DNA of 64,000 bases from Polytrichum commune (Eukaryota > Streptophyta > Polytrichopsida > Polytrichales > Polytrichaceae), in assembly GCA_950295325.1 (NCBI GenBank), contig OX485805.1, forward strand, positions 40,659,501-40,723,500, read 5' to 3'. Positions 21,196-32,999 of the stretch are shown here, one piece after another. The position numbers were made by a program, and so were the translations under genes. Under the pieces are notes generated by a model. It was not told where the DNA came from. It ran no database searches and saw only the letters and a program-made list of their open reading frames with translations. Numbering within the stretch: position 1 is the stretch's first letter; each line of letters begins with the position of its first letter.

Positions 21196-21399
21196 CAAAA
21201 TCGGTATTGGGTTTTACCAATTGTGCCACTGTGGGTTTTGCCTGGGATGAGCCGTGCCCTGGCACACCAGCTTCACGTGTGGTGAGCACCAGGGCAAGTG
21301 CAAAGAGCAGCTAGTGGGCTCTATCTAAGGAGACGAGAAGTAGATTTACTTAATGCAGTTGGCGGAACAGGAGCAGTGGACCAATGATCAAGGAGAACC

Positions 21400-21540
21400 G
21401 GCAGTTAGTTACAGATGAACCGGTTGAGTTTGAGGAATAACCGGTTGAAGTTCATCAAGACTTCAGGAGAATTACACATCACTTTAGAGAGGAATTTATG
21501 GAATACACCTCAAATTAATATAGAAAAGCCGAAGAATGTA
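21400..21540 (+). repeat. Dispersed repeat, copy 2 (pair at 5283-5420)
   Basis: Begins agttacagatgaaccggttg and continues colinear with the 5283 copy to ctcaaattaatatagaaaag. It is followed by a T9 run and gagacagaaggca at 21547, which resembles the reverse tail of the SINE-like family. Confidence 0.7.
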
Positions 21541-22359
21541 AACATTTTTTTTTTTGAGACAGAAGGCAAACCCAGCCAACGCCAAATGAATTGAAGACAA
21601 AAGCAAATCGCACCCATCACCGAGGGGAGGCGGGACCCCTCGGGTGCGGGACACCGCCACGTAAGAAGAACCAAGCATCAAGACCCCACCGCGGACAACC
21701 CTCTTACCCCATCCTTCCGAAGAACCACCCCCACCCCACTTGCCAAGGACAACCCCCAAGCCACCTACCCACCAAAGAGGCGGGGATAACACTACCTACA
21801 ATGCCTTTTCCAATTCCACATGTAACCGGTTGGATTTGCAAACACTAGGATCTCAACCGATTAGTATGCCCCAAAATCTCCCCGATCACTGAAGTGGATG
21901 CGCTATCAGAAATGCCAGTTGTTGGTGGACCTCACCCCACATGACTGCCAGTGTAGTTGCGAGCAGTGTGTGTGTGTATGTTTGACAAATTTCATTTGAC
22001 ATTCAACTTCAAATCTAAAGTGTCACGTGACGTTTTCAAAAACACAAAATGAATGTCAACTGACATCGACTTTCTCTTCTAAAATGTCACCTCGATGTCA
22101 CATGTCTAGGAGTACGTGTTGTTTCAATTTGTAAATGTCAACTAACGTGTGGTGTTTTTCTTCGCGAGTCACACTACATGTCAAACTCTAAATCGTGTGT
22201 GTCAATCAACGTGCGTTTTTGTTTTTGTGCAAGTTTTTGCGTGTCAAATGTCAAAAGCTTGCAAAAACTGATTCAAACATACACACTGATTGCCAGGTTA
22301 CCGTGACCAAAACTCCAGTCTATCTACGGTAGACATGTGTTATTCCCGCACATTTTTTT

Positions 22360-22700
22360 CTCTTTGCACCCACTTCTCATAGGATATGAAAAGCGCAATT
22401 AGTGTGAGACAATGAACACCTCCAGATCATGCCCATAACCATTTGCTTCATAGCTTTTGGAGCTCATTGTGTAAACATCTTACTCATTATCAAAGTGAAG
22501 ATTCTAGTGCTCGTGAAAATGGTCATATCAATCCCCTCAATCAAGTTGACGATTGACCCTAGAATTGTGAGCATATTTTGAGCATATTTTTGAGCATGTT
22601 GTCCAATTTCTTTTTAAACACACGTCTTTTTGGTGTTTGCACTTTGATACGCACTTCATTGCATACCACTCAAGTATAGGTGCCATGATTACAATTATGT
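22360..22700 (+). repeat. Dispersed repeat family 'cacccacttctc', copy 2
   Basis: It has the blocks of the 14950 copy in the same order: gcacccacttctcatagga, gagctcattgtgtaaac, atcaaagtgaagattc, gttgtccaatttc and ccactcaagtataggtgcc. This is one of the better preserved copies. Confidence 0.65.
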
Positions 22701-23453
22701 TGGATGTAGGCATGTCAACCTTACTCTAAGTGGGTTTACACTAGGGTTTCAGAAGATTGACCTAGAAAACTCCAAAATTTAGCATTCTTATTAATTAAGA
22801 GCAACACTAGGGTAGATAGGGAAAAAATAAAGTGGCACTAATCTGGCATCACTTGCCACCGAATCTCCGTGGTCTACACTCATGAAAATGCAATTCCTTC
22901 TAGTTTGAGATATTGATATTGAGTCCAAAAGTAAGGTCCATTAAGGGGTGTTTTGGACCCCGAGTTTCTTGGACCCTAGCCCTTATATAAGCCAAGCCTT
23001 ATTATTATCCATCTATCACCTCTAGTGCTGTCAATAATGGGCCCGAACCCTTTAACATTATCCCTAGAATATTTAGAGAAAGAAAAATCCTCCAAAAGTG
23101 CCATATCATTGGAAAAAGTGACTTTAAATCATCTAACATAACAAGTCATATCTCCCTCCCTCCCCCTTCTCTCTCTCCTTTCCTTCTTACCTTATGCACT
23201 TTCTTGGTCTTCCCTTGTCCTCGTATACAAGCTCTACTAAGTTCCAAGATTATGACTATGATTATGGTTTTTTTTGTATACCGACATAAGTCAATCTCCA
23301 TGTTTGGTGAATGACCGATCAAGTCAATTAGATCCATTCACTCCACCCAACGAAATTCTTTATGTATTATATAAACCCTCCCAACAAACCAAACCTTAAT
23401 TGAGGTTTTTTTTGTGTGTGGTCTACCACGTTTTTTTTTTGAGAATTCTAGTT

Positions 23454-23890
23454 TTAGGTGTGTTCAAAAAAACATAATTCACAATCACAACCAAGATTTA
23501 ACATAGTATCATGATTTGCGGCAGTAAGGAGTTTAGGGCTCATATATTGTATGCTAGCATTAATCCAAGTCAATCGATCTTTAGATAAAGTTGGATTACC
23601 ATCCAATTGACTAGCAAGTGTACATTTGAAAATTCTAGATTCCCCTACCTCTTTAGAAGCCACAATGGACTTTACATCAGATTGAAAGGGTATTTCAACA
23701 TTTTCATGTTCATCAATTAGAACATCCAAGGCATGTCAAAGCTCACTTTGCAACTCCACCTTGTGGACTAGAATCATTAATCAACGTGTGATCATAATCA
23801 CACTCCTCATCCTCCTTCATACCTCCAAATAAATGAGCCTCGATAAGTGGGGAGGGGAGGCTCAAGAGCACTTAACCCATCCCCTTTGCT
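23454..23890 (-). pseudogene. Unrecognised, probably transposon-derived reading frame
   Basis: A 91-codon reverse frame (23729-23454) reads like real protein: MDVLIDEHENVEIPFQSDV, then KCTLASQLDGNPTLSKDRLT and a cysteine-bearing LGCDCELCFFEHT end. The upstream frame is colinear after a shift (AHLFGGMKEDEECDYDHTL, 23890-23780). LNGNPTLSKDRLTRI-like strings are familiar to me from repetitive hypothetical proteins of non-flowering plants, but I cannot assign a family. Frameshifts mark it as a remnant. It lies 450 bases from the transposase-like fragment at 24340 but on the opposite strand. Confidence 0.45.
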
Positions 23891-24431
23891 CAACCACACA
23901 TTCAACCTCAACTATTCAAATGGAAAAACAACCCTTTGAGGAGCTTTCATACATGGAAAAAAGAAAAAGAAAATGAGTGGAAAGGTGGGTTTGGCACTAC
24001 AACTACATTTCCAACCATTTTTTATTTATTTTTCTTCTAGTATGCGGGATGATTTTCAAAGGTCAACACTTGAAGGCTGGTAGACCAAACTTGGTTTCAA
24101 GCCTTCATAGAGGTACCAAATATTTTAATGGGAGGGATGCGCGAGAGCACTCGACCCATTGCCTTCATTCAACCATACATTCAACCTTGACTATTCACAT
24201 GGAAAAAAACAACCTTTTGAAGAGCTTGCATACCACAAAAAGCTAAAACAACAACATAATGAATGGAAATGTGGTTCCCTCACCGAATTATATTCTTGAA
24301 TGTTGTTTTTTTCCTATCATATAAGAAATATACACAATCTTCTACGATTCTCGTGGTGCTCATTGGATATGACAATAGATGAACATGCGGAGATGCCAAT
24401 GTGCAACCTTGCAAAGACAGTGCACAACAAA

Positions 24432-25221
24432 CAGGGTTGTCTATCGCGACGTCATGACGGGGTCGTGCCGTCATGACGCGTCGTGTCGGGTCGGACCCCT
24501 CCGTCACGACACAATAGGCTCCTCGTAGGGTCAAACTAGGGTCAACCTAGTAGGGTGGGTAAAATACTTACCTTCTTGCCAAGGTGGCATCCTATGTGGC
24601 AAAAAATGCCGACGTGGATGTGCATATTTCCCTTGGCATGTAAACCATTTTGCCATTGTGTTTACCATTTTGTTAAAATCAAAGTCATAAAATATTACTA
24701 AGGAGGGTGTAGGTCGGACGGGGGGAACAGGGGGGGGGGGGCGGACGGGGGGGAACGCGGGGAGCGTGTGGGAACGTGGGGAGCGGGGGATGGGAGCGGG
24801 TTTAGGAGGTTTGGATAGGACGGGATGGATGGGAATGGGGGAGGGGAACGGGAGGGAGGACGGGGGGTCGGACGGGGGGGAGGGTCGGACGGGAGGGAAC
24901 GTAGGGAACGGGTTAGGGAACATGTTAATGGGCTAAGGGAGCGGGGTTAGGGTACGGGGAACGGGGGCGGACGGGAGGGCGGACGGGTGCTAGTAATTTT
25001 ATTCCCCACTTTACCTCTACTTTGCTGACATGTCATCACACATGGACATCGTAACTCCTACGTGTCCACAATGGGGTAATGTAAATACACAAAAAATTTG
25101 GTAAAATTCAAGTCCGGCAGGATAAAGACATCATCCGTCATAATGTCGTGACGGATACGTGTCGTGACGGCACGACATTATGTCGGGATTACCCTCCGTC
25201 ACGACACAATAGACAATCCTG
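24432..25221. mobile_element. 790-bp hAT-like MITE with perfect 8-bp TSD
   Basis: Ends are CAGGGTTGTCTAT on the left and, in reverse, CAGGATTGTCTATTGTGTCG on the right. The target duplication acaacaaa is perfect (24424-24431 and 25222-25229). The terminal CAGGG, the 8-bp duplication and the many subterminal copies of gtcgtgacgg/ccgtcacgac are hAT hallmarks. The middle carries a G-rich tandem stretch and no transposase. Confidence 0.9.
24712..24995 (+). repeat. G-rich degenerate tandem stretch inside the hAT-like MITE
   Basis: Short units around ggacggggggg, ggaacg(t/g)gggg and ggtcggacggg repeat for nearly 280 bases, with many G3+ runs. The reverse complement reads as a Pro-rich frame, which is an artefact. 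Confidence 0.85.
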
Positions 25222-25499
25222 ACAACAAATGGCTTCAACAGTCCGGCAACAAGATGACTTGCATGTACAAAGCAATAGTGGATAATTTGATGTGTGTGTT
25301 CATGCACATTGTGAATCCACTGGTAAAGGCCATGATTTGGCGTCCTTGAAATTGAAGGTTACTTCTAATTGTGGAGATCCCAAGTTGGTCACAAATGCCA
25401 CAAAGGTTTATCATGGGTAGAAGATCTTAACACTAGGGATTGTGGCTTGGAAGGGGTCAGAGTTGTTTGGGTCTACTTGATGCAAATATTAGTTTTTAA

Positions 25500-27660
25500 C
25501 TAATAATTTTTGTTGTTCTGGAACATATGTAGTCGCATCCAACAACCTAATAGATTATATACAAAGTATATACACTACAATCTAGTAGCTAAGGCTCCTA
25601 TTGAAAATTTGGATTACAAAGTATACATATGGGAGGGGTATTGTACAAATCAATAAAATACTATGATTTTCTTGGGGGAGGTAAGTATGCTCTTTGGATA
25701 CCACACTTTAAGTAATAAGAGTGTATAAAAGGGGATTTTTAGAGGCATTGATGTACATAATATATATATATAAGGAGGGGGGTTATTGTTTTATTATCAT
25801 TTTTGTTTTTTACAAATAAAATGGTTGTTGCATGTTTTAAAACAGAGGTAGAAGTACAATCACAATCCTAAAATTTAGAAGAAAAAAAATTGACATTAGT
25901 TGGTAAATCTAGATGCTATTGTCTCCCTGGCTTCAATGACCCATATTTCGTGGTCAAATTTTCATGAACCACATCATATGGATGAAAATAAATCTTTAAT
26001 ACCTTTCTCAAATTTGAAAGCAAAAGTGGATTGGCAACGAGGTATTTAATTTGGAAGCGGACCTTAGGGTGAGATACTCAATTAAGAAGATATTGGTTTC
26101 CAACTCCATAAACATGGGGGTATTATCAAGAACTTAATTATTGGATTTTATCTTAAATATAATTATATTATATTCTCATACCTAAGTTCCATCCAATTCA
26201 AACACCCATTGCGCTACCTGGTTCTTGAAGACAATATGGAACAATCCAAATGCACATATTGCAAAGCATAGAAACAAATGGGAGAGTAAAACACATACAA
26301 TGTATGTCATAATGGGGAAGAAATGCCAGTGGGTTATACTACAAACAAATGTGTTTCAAGTGTTCATGTATGTATGCAAGGTTGACTACATGATGGCGAA
26401 CACCTTCATGTATGCGGCCATAAATTTAAACTACAACAAGGTTGTGCAAATCATACCCACGCCATATAAGGTTGCAACTATTGTCGAGCACTAATAGTCA
26501 ATAATATATAATCATCAATAGTCATCGATAGACTATAGTCATTAATATTCACAAATTATCGTTAATAATCACTAATAGTCAATCATATATAATTTGTTGA
26601 TGTATAATTTTTATGAACTTTCAATATATCTAGGTAATTGTAGTCATTTTCAAGGCCCATTTACTAACAATCAAGCTACAATAATATATCAAGGCTTACT
26701 TCTAGATTTGTAAATGTCAGGTCGATTACATGGAATAAACCCCTTGACAAGATTAAGAGCATAGATTGCACGGTAATAGGGTTCTTTTTTTTCAAATGTA
26801 AAATGTCCCCTTGCGTTCCATTTACAATCATAATGATCAAATTTCATGGAATGTACTCTCTAAATGAGAACTTATATCTAATGTTCATCTCTTCAATTTG
26901 AAGGTGAGTTTTGATTCATATCGTGGAGGACATTTTGCTTTATGAGAGTATCAATTTGTATTTTGAGAGTATTAGGTTTGCATTTCATGTTGAATCCATT
27001 TGGGTAGACATCGACACTATTGTAACAATTGCTTGCTTAAGTTTTAATTATTGATTGATGTACGTAGTCTTCTTTTTTTGGCACAAATTGAGAAAATTAA
27101 TTACAAGGAAACCAAAATGCGTATGAATGCATGTGAAAGTTGACAACATTACCTAAAATATTATAAAACATACATACTAAATCAACATACTACTTTAAGT
27201 GTCATTTTAGAATGACAAAGACAAATTCAAATTGTAAGTCACAAAAATTATAACCTCAGTGGTAGTGAGGGTTTTGTAATATTTTTGACTTCCAAGTCAA
27301 TTACATGCGTTATTGACGGTTTCACTTTGATAATGAAATCCCAATCAACTGCTTATTCACTCAATGGAAGTGAACATATATATTGGATTTTGGGCCTTGA
27401 AGGTGAAGTGCACTCAATATGGGATTTGTAGTCAAGCGGCCTTCAAGAATGCAAGGGCAATGCTTTTTTTCGAAGTTGGGCGGGGCGGGCAACAATTTTT
27501 GGTCGGGTTCAAAAATTCCCCAGGATGCCCTTGCTCGGATCTGACACCCCCCAAAGTTCATAGGGGGGTGTTTAATGTTTTCCATCACTTTGTATATATG
27601 TTTTTCCTTCTTGCTGAAACATGTGCATCTTCTCATTAAATGTGAAAGTTGGCACCGAGT
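25500..27660. other. AT-rich intergenic stretch, no supported gene
   Basis: An open frame at 26225-26494 on the plus strand (89 codons) has an ATG-like start and no stops but no recognisable domain. Around 26490-26590 the motif catcaatagtca recurs. I see nothing else. Confidence 0.4.
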
Positions 27661-27673
27661 GAGCACCAGCTAA

Positions 27674-28223
27674 GGGGTTGTTTACATCATGGACCATGAA
27701 ATCGCCCCAAGGCCTTGTAAAATATGTGATTGGTTGTTGAACTCGTCTTGGGGCCACTTCAGTTTAGGGTTTAGGGAAAAAGTGTCAAAGTGATCATGGA
27801 GTTTGAGGTCCCCAAAAGACACATTTTAAGGCCTACGTTATCCACTAACACGGTCCAACAAGTTTTGCAGTGGGAAATGCAAAAGAGGTGCTCTAGTAGA
27901 ATAGGGCAAGGGCCCATGACATAAAAATGTTGTTATAATAAAATTTTAAAATATTTTTTTGGGGAAGAGAAGATGAAAACAAGAGAAGACAATAGAATGG
28001 TCAAACTTGATTTTTAGTTTTTTCAAAGCCACCTTTGTTTGTCATAAATTTAAAAAATTAGCCCATTCATTTTTGGGTACATGGTCATTCCTTTTCATCC
28101 ACATTTGGTTTTCACCTAGTGAGGGGTCCAAAGACTTTGTAAATTGATTTTTCAAAGAAATTTGACCATGGAAAAAGCCCATCTTCCATGGTCTCACTTC
28201 ATGGTCCATGGTGTAAACCGGCC
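27674..28223. mobile_element. Harbinger/Tourist-like MITE, copy 2
   Basis: Ends GGGGTTGTTTACATCATGG and, in reverse, GGCCGGTTTACACCATGG are well preserved, and the interior is colinear with 17772-18343 (ttgtgattggttgttgaact, gcaagggcccatgacataaa, tttttgg-gtgcatgg). The flanks are TAA and TTG, so the 3-bp duplication is blurred. Confidence 0.75.
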
Positions 28224-28294
28224 TTGAGTCTTTTCAAGAATCAAACCTTTCCACGACCATCTACTATGGTTCTTCTGTGGGTACAGTGAAGTCA

Positions 28295-28677
28295 CACTAA
28301 AAATATTGGTATTTAGTGTCACCGATTTTGTTTGTCTTGCTCAATACGAATTGTAAATTGCCCGTGTAGTGTCACTTATACTAATGTAAACCTAGCATCA
28401 TTTGTCATTCCTTGTAATCTTTTGTTGAAAATCATAGGTTTACAATGTTGCAATTACTATCACTTACCAAGTGTTTCTTTTTTCATTCAAGTTTCAGTTA
28501 TCCATGACAATATTTCATTACGGAAATGTTAGGATGCTGAATATACCAAACTCAAAGAGGAGGAGCTACAAGTAAGTTGGCATGGCAATACTTGTAAACG
28601 TATTCATAACAAGTGTCATTAGAAAAGTAACCACAATGACATAAAGTTCCATACGACACTAAACACAATACATAGTT
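28295..28677. mobile_element. CACTA...-ended element without the nested MITE
   Basis: It is colinear with the outer parts of 17754-18700. It begins CACTAAAAATATTGGTATTTAG and reads straight through tttagtgtcacc, the site where the 17.8-kb copy carries the 572-bp MITE. It is therefore a natural empty-site copy. The right end is eroded. Confidence 0.65.
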
Positions 28678-28679
28678 TG

Positions 28680-29980
28680 GCCTCACACCTGATGCAATAT
28701 TAGAATTTCCAGAGTTCTTTGTAGCATACAAGCGTTCATCTTGGTACACATCTGAACTCCATGCAAAGACCTGCAAGACACGAGGAAGGTGTTTAGCAAA
28801 GTGATTTGCCTAATAATTGAAGCCTTGCCTTATGATATTACAAAGTAATGATATTGTTGAGTCATGCGACTGAATGTTCAACCTGTCAAAAGACCAAGGG
28901 CCAAGGCCTTTAATCCGCCACTTGACATATCACTCCCAAAAGGCATGTCACTTGACATATGAAATTTCATAAGTACTTGTCAATATCTTATCGTCATGAG
29001 TTGTCAAGGCAATATGCTTAGAGCCCTGTGCATCCACCTTTGCAACCATTTTTGAGGTTACAACTTACCGAGCTCATATTGCACGTGTCCTTGCACGTTC
29101 TTTAATGGCAAGTGGGTTACGTTTCGAACCACCGTTGATTTGTCAACATTGCTATGTATTCAAATCATATATAGAGTAGAGGCGCCCTTGACCGATCACT
29201 TAAGAGATTTTGCGTCAAATTTGGAGAAGTATAAAGTAGTGCAAATTTCTCATGTGTAGGAAGATGGAAATCTGAGGACTGCAATTTTTCGGTAAATGTA
29301 TTCCTTGAATTGAAATTGATGTGAATTTTGTAAGCCAAGAGTTGGTCCGAGCATATTACCAATGTTTGGAGTCTGCCATGACCGCTCATTTTAACCGCTC
29401 ATTCCTCCTCACCTTAGCAACTAAAACTAGGACATGTGTCATAGCACTATTGGTTCCGGTTTAATTGAAATTGAGTCCCTGCCTGATCGAAATTCCGGGA
29501 CCCTATAAATTGCCAATGGGGTCTTGATAGGGAATAGACGTCTTTACCATAAAACCGTCAATTTCAAAATAAGATGTCAAAAGACATGCTGAATTGACCA
29601 ACCCGTCAAAAATCGGTGATGTAAAAATTGGCAATCACATGAAAGGCAGGACCCTTTGTCAAATAATCATACACTGGCCACTCTGTTGCAAATTGGGAGA
29701 TTGTCGTTTGTGCTCAGAATGTGCCAGTTGCCGGACATAATACCTGGATGTTTTCTAATATCGAGTCAAATCGGAATCATATCACTTTCTTTTAGTCTAT
29801 TCTATAGTAGATATTCTTTGGCTTGTTATTAAACCATTTCACTAAATTAGTGGACAAACGAAACAAAACCGGTCACTCACCACCCAAGTGGAGAGAGAGG
29901 GGTGGAGACTCGAGCTTTGAAAAGTGAAAACACTTAGAACCATCATTATATAATGTAGGCGTGCCCCAGATGGATACTTT
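28680..29980. other. Intergenic, nothing recognised
   Basis: No gene, element end or notable repeat seen. Stops occur frequently in all frames. Confidence 0.45.
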
Positions 29981-29984
29981 TCTT

Positions 29985-30285
29985 TTTGCACCCAGTTCTC
30001 GTAGAACATGAAACACGCAATTAGTGCAAGATGATTAGCAAATCTAGATCGTGCCTGTAGCTATTTGTTCATGTTTTTTGGAGCTCATGGTCATGTAGAT
30101 TCCCCCCCCCCCCCTTCCATCATGTTGATTGTTGAGTCTATGATGGTTAACATAATTAGAGCACTTAGTCCAACCCCTTTTAAACATGTGTATTTTTATG
30201 TCAGTTTTGAGATCCACACACCTAACCACGTACCATTGAAATATCGGTGTCCAAATTATCGTCGTGTTCAATTTAGGCATGTCCA
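29985..30285 (+). repeat. Dispersed repeat family 'cacccacttctc', copy 3
   Basis: Blocks tgcacccagttctcgtaga, acgcaattagtgcaagatg, ggagctcatggt, gatggttaacata and gtccaacccctttt match the other copies. A C12 run at about 30104-30114 interrupts it. A cgaacatacctctcatcc motif at 30400 marks the related TIR family described at 40984. Confidence 0.65.
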
Positions 30286-30639
30286 CCTTATGACATGCTC
30301 GAAAACGCTTCACCCCTCGTGCCTTCAAGAATTAACCCGCAACCACCTCTTAATGTTTATGAATACTATGATGTTCAATTCGGAACCCTGAACAAGGTTC
30401 ATATACGAACATACCTCTCATCCATCCAACATAAAAACTCAACCCCCCCCCACACACACACACACACATCAGAGGGTTGTTGCCGATTCATCTCAGGTGA
30501 CCTCCAATAGACCAATTCAGAATCTTTAAAACTAACTCCAATGTCAAATCAACTGAAAATAAAAGAAGCGACCTACGAGTTGCATAGTATTCCAAGGCGA
30601 TTACGTTGCACGAATGAGAGGTGAGCTCATTTATATACG

Positions 30640-31225
30640 ATAACTCCCTCTCTCTCCCCCATCAAAAGGCATTGGATTTTTATTTTTATTTTTTTGGTAA
30701 CGCGATCAAGTGGCAAGCCCATCAAGGAATATCGCATCCTACGTGGTTGGAAATCACATGCGAACGTACCACTCGAGAGGGCATCAAAATGGTGCCTCTA
30801 TGGGTCGAGGCCGCTAGTGTGTTGGGGGTTGCTTTCCGTAAAAGGGGAAGGACTATCAATAATCTCGGCCTTGTGGGGGAGCTTCTTTCTTTGCACGGCC
30901 GTGTGGTGGGACTAACTACTTACTTAGTTGTTGGTCGTACCATTCCACGAGCCGTGAGATCATTTGGTTGTTCTTCTCGGTCATAGTCGGATAAGGGGAG
31001 GCGGGGCCCACCCGGCACCTAAGGTGGGTGCGTGAGCGTAGAACGGATATTTATCTTAGAATAACTATATCAATGGACGGGTTCCCTAGATGTGTGTTCC
31101 TCGAATGATGGGACGTGCTATATGTTGGAAGATTCTCGCCGCTTTATGATCGGTGTCCGTTCTAGGCCCACGTACGTCACTCACCTAGAGAATATATATA
31201 TATGACGCCTTCGATATTACGATAC
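30640..31225. other. GC-richer intergenic stretch, no supported gene
   Basis: Overlapping open frames at 30621-30986 and 30694-30915 share sequence in different frames and have no recognisable domain. The stretch could be part of a repeat, but no second copy was found in the window. Confidence 0.35.
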
Positions 31226-31227
31226 TT

Positions 31228-31355
31228 TTTTGTTTTGTTTTTGAGATAGAAGGCCGACATGCCAATGTCAAAGCACAGGAGGCAGTTCACCACCTGGCAA
31301 GTTTTCCGTCAAGTAGAGAGGAGATTTCACAGCCGGGATTCGTATTATGACACAT
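31228..31355 (-). mobile_element. SINE-like repeat, copy 2
   Basis: Reverse-strand copy of the 21035-21195 repeat: the plus strand reads tttttgagatagaaggc at the tail, then ggcagttcaccacctggc and agccgggattcg. The B box is broken after gggattcg, so it is truncated at its head. Confidence 0.6.
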
Positions 31356-32625
31356 TTTTGAGAGACCCAACTTTCTAGTTCCAAGCCTCCCTCTTTTATA
31401 CGACCACGGCATTCGGTAACGCGACGTTGAGAATCTCCGTTTTGTCATATTAAAGAGGTAGTTAAATCCTAAAATTCCTTTCATCTATGCTATGTTGATC
31501 TAAAATACATTTTCACTACTTGGGAACTTCACTTATCATTGGGAACTTCATGATAATTAGGGTTACTAGTGTAGAATGGACAACGTTAGGGTTAGAGTGG
31601 CCTCCTGCCTAGTATGTTGCTAAACGTCATGCCTCATTGTTGTCTAGTTTCTTATTAGAGAACTCTTTATATTCTAGTGGTAATGAAGTTATTAGTTTTC
31701 AAAAGTTAGTAGGGAATTTGGATAAGATGCCAGTTGTTAACTTGGGTAGGCAACACCAAAGATCTTTGGACTCCTATTTCAAGAGTTCTTGAGAATATTG
31801 GTATTTGTTTGAAGTTATAAGTTATTGTTTCATACCATCTATGTTGCTTAAACTCGTTGTATATATTTTTAAGCTCATATTACTTATGTTTTTGTATTTA
31901 TCAATAATACGACAACTTTAACCAGTTTTCATATTAATGAGAAGACGACACCTTGATTATACAACTTTTTGTGTGTTTCCCAAACGTGTCATACTAAAGA
32001 GGGAGAACAGTATCTTGCACATAATATTGGCTCCATGTGGTCTTATCTCAATGTATGTTGTTCATTACCACCTCCGAGCGTAGGGTCCACTATTTGTCAA
32101 TTCAATCAAAAAGCTCACAAGGACTCTCTTTGTTGTCCAAATGACAAATTTTTGGAGGGTGTGTGGGAAGCAAATGAAGTTATTTTTGTTTTGCGTGTGT
32201 GTGTGAGGGAGGAAAAGGGGGGGGGGGGGAGAGGAGAATATCTAGATACTTCATTATACGTGAGAAAAATTTAGATCAAAATAATCAAAGGAGATCTCTT
32301 CTCTTTATATCATAAACATGTCAAACATCTATTTGTAACTAAGAATCCCACAATTCACCGGTTGTGTATATCACAAACACAAAACCTTTTTGAAAAAGAA
32401 TTACATGCCCATAGATCATTCCTATAAGAAAATAGTGTGGATAAGCGGTTATAGAAGATATTCATGTAATAAATAAATAAGAATGTCTTGTGGATCTAAT
32501 GGTGTCCCAAAATTAAACTCGATGCATTACACCTTCATAATTCATGGGACACTTGTTGTTGCACTACGAACATGGAAGGCCGATGTAGTCGATATAGCAC
32601 GTTAATTTTTTAATGGCACGATGTA

Positions 32626-32898
32626 CTCCTTGTGTCCCAAAACAATTGTCCTGCCTCCTAGGTTATTTTGTCCCAAAACGATTGTTTGATTTCTCTGCCC
32701 GGCTAGAAATTTGAGGCTCAAAATCAAATATTTTCGAACCAAACTTTCATCATCAAGAAGTCTTTTGACACCACAATTTCGGGAGTTGTTGTTGTTTTTT
32801 ATTCTAAGAGTCATACTTACAACTACTTGGTCAATGGTCATCATGCCTTGATCTCGTCAAAGTTAGGAACATGGACAATTATTTTGGAACGGAGGGAG
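32626..32898. mobile_element. Stowaway MITE (273 bp)
   Basis: The right end reads ttttggaacggagggag followed by TA, the classic reverse Stowaway terminus (CTCCCTCCGTTCC), and the left end begins TA then CTCCTTGTGTCCCAAAAC. TA flanks both sides (32624-32625, 32899-32900). It is mobilised by Tc1/mariner-type transposases in plants and encodes nothing. Confidence 0.9.
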
Positions 32899-32999
32899 TA
32901 TGAAATACATGATGTAACAAATATTCAAGTGGTACCACATGACTTTCTTGGCACATCATTTTATGTAAGATGATGCGAGTTGTTGGAATTTCTTTTGCT

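Larger units (their letters stand above)
24340..25490 (+). pseudogene. Transposase-like gene fragment, split by a hAT-like MITE
   Basis: Upstream of the insertion the frame reads TIDEHAEMPMCNLAKTVHNK, ending at 24431; downstream it resumes at 25230 with WLQQSGNKMTCMYKAIVDN. The same protein segment is uninterrupted in the reverse-strand copy near 52080-51945 (EEHAEIPTCNLAETLHNKWL). Farther downstream, at about 25430-25480, TRDCGLE and GSELFGST correspond, with a frameshift, to TKDCALE and KSELFGST of the 51.8-kb copy. This is therefore a diverged copy of the family described at 51370-52790 and 61180-62412, inactive through the insertion, stops and shifts. Confidence 0.7.

Noticed and set aside
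24531-24923. Pro-rich 130-codon reverse frame
   Set aside because: Complement of the G-rich core of the hAT-like MITE; no start context or protein signature.
27361-27666. Open frames on both strands at the same place
   Set aside because: Mutually overlapping, no motif, and adjacent to a MITE; not supported as a gene.
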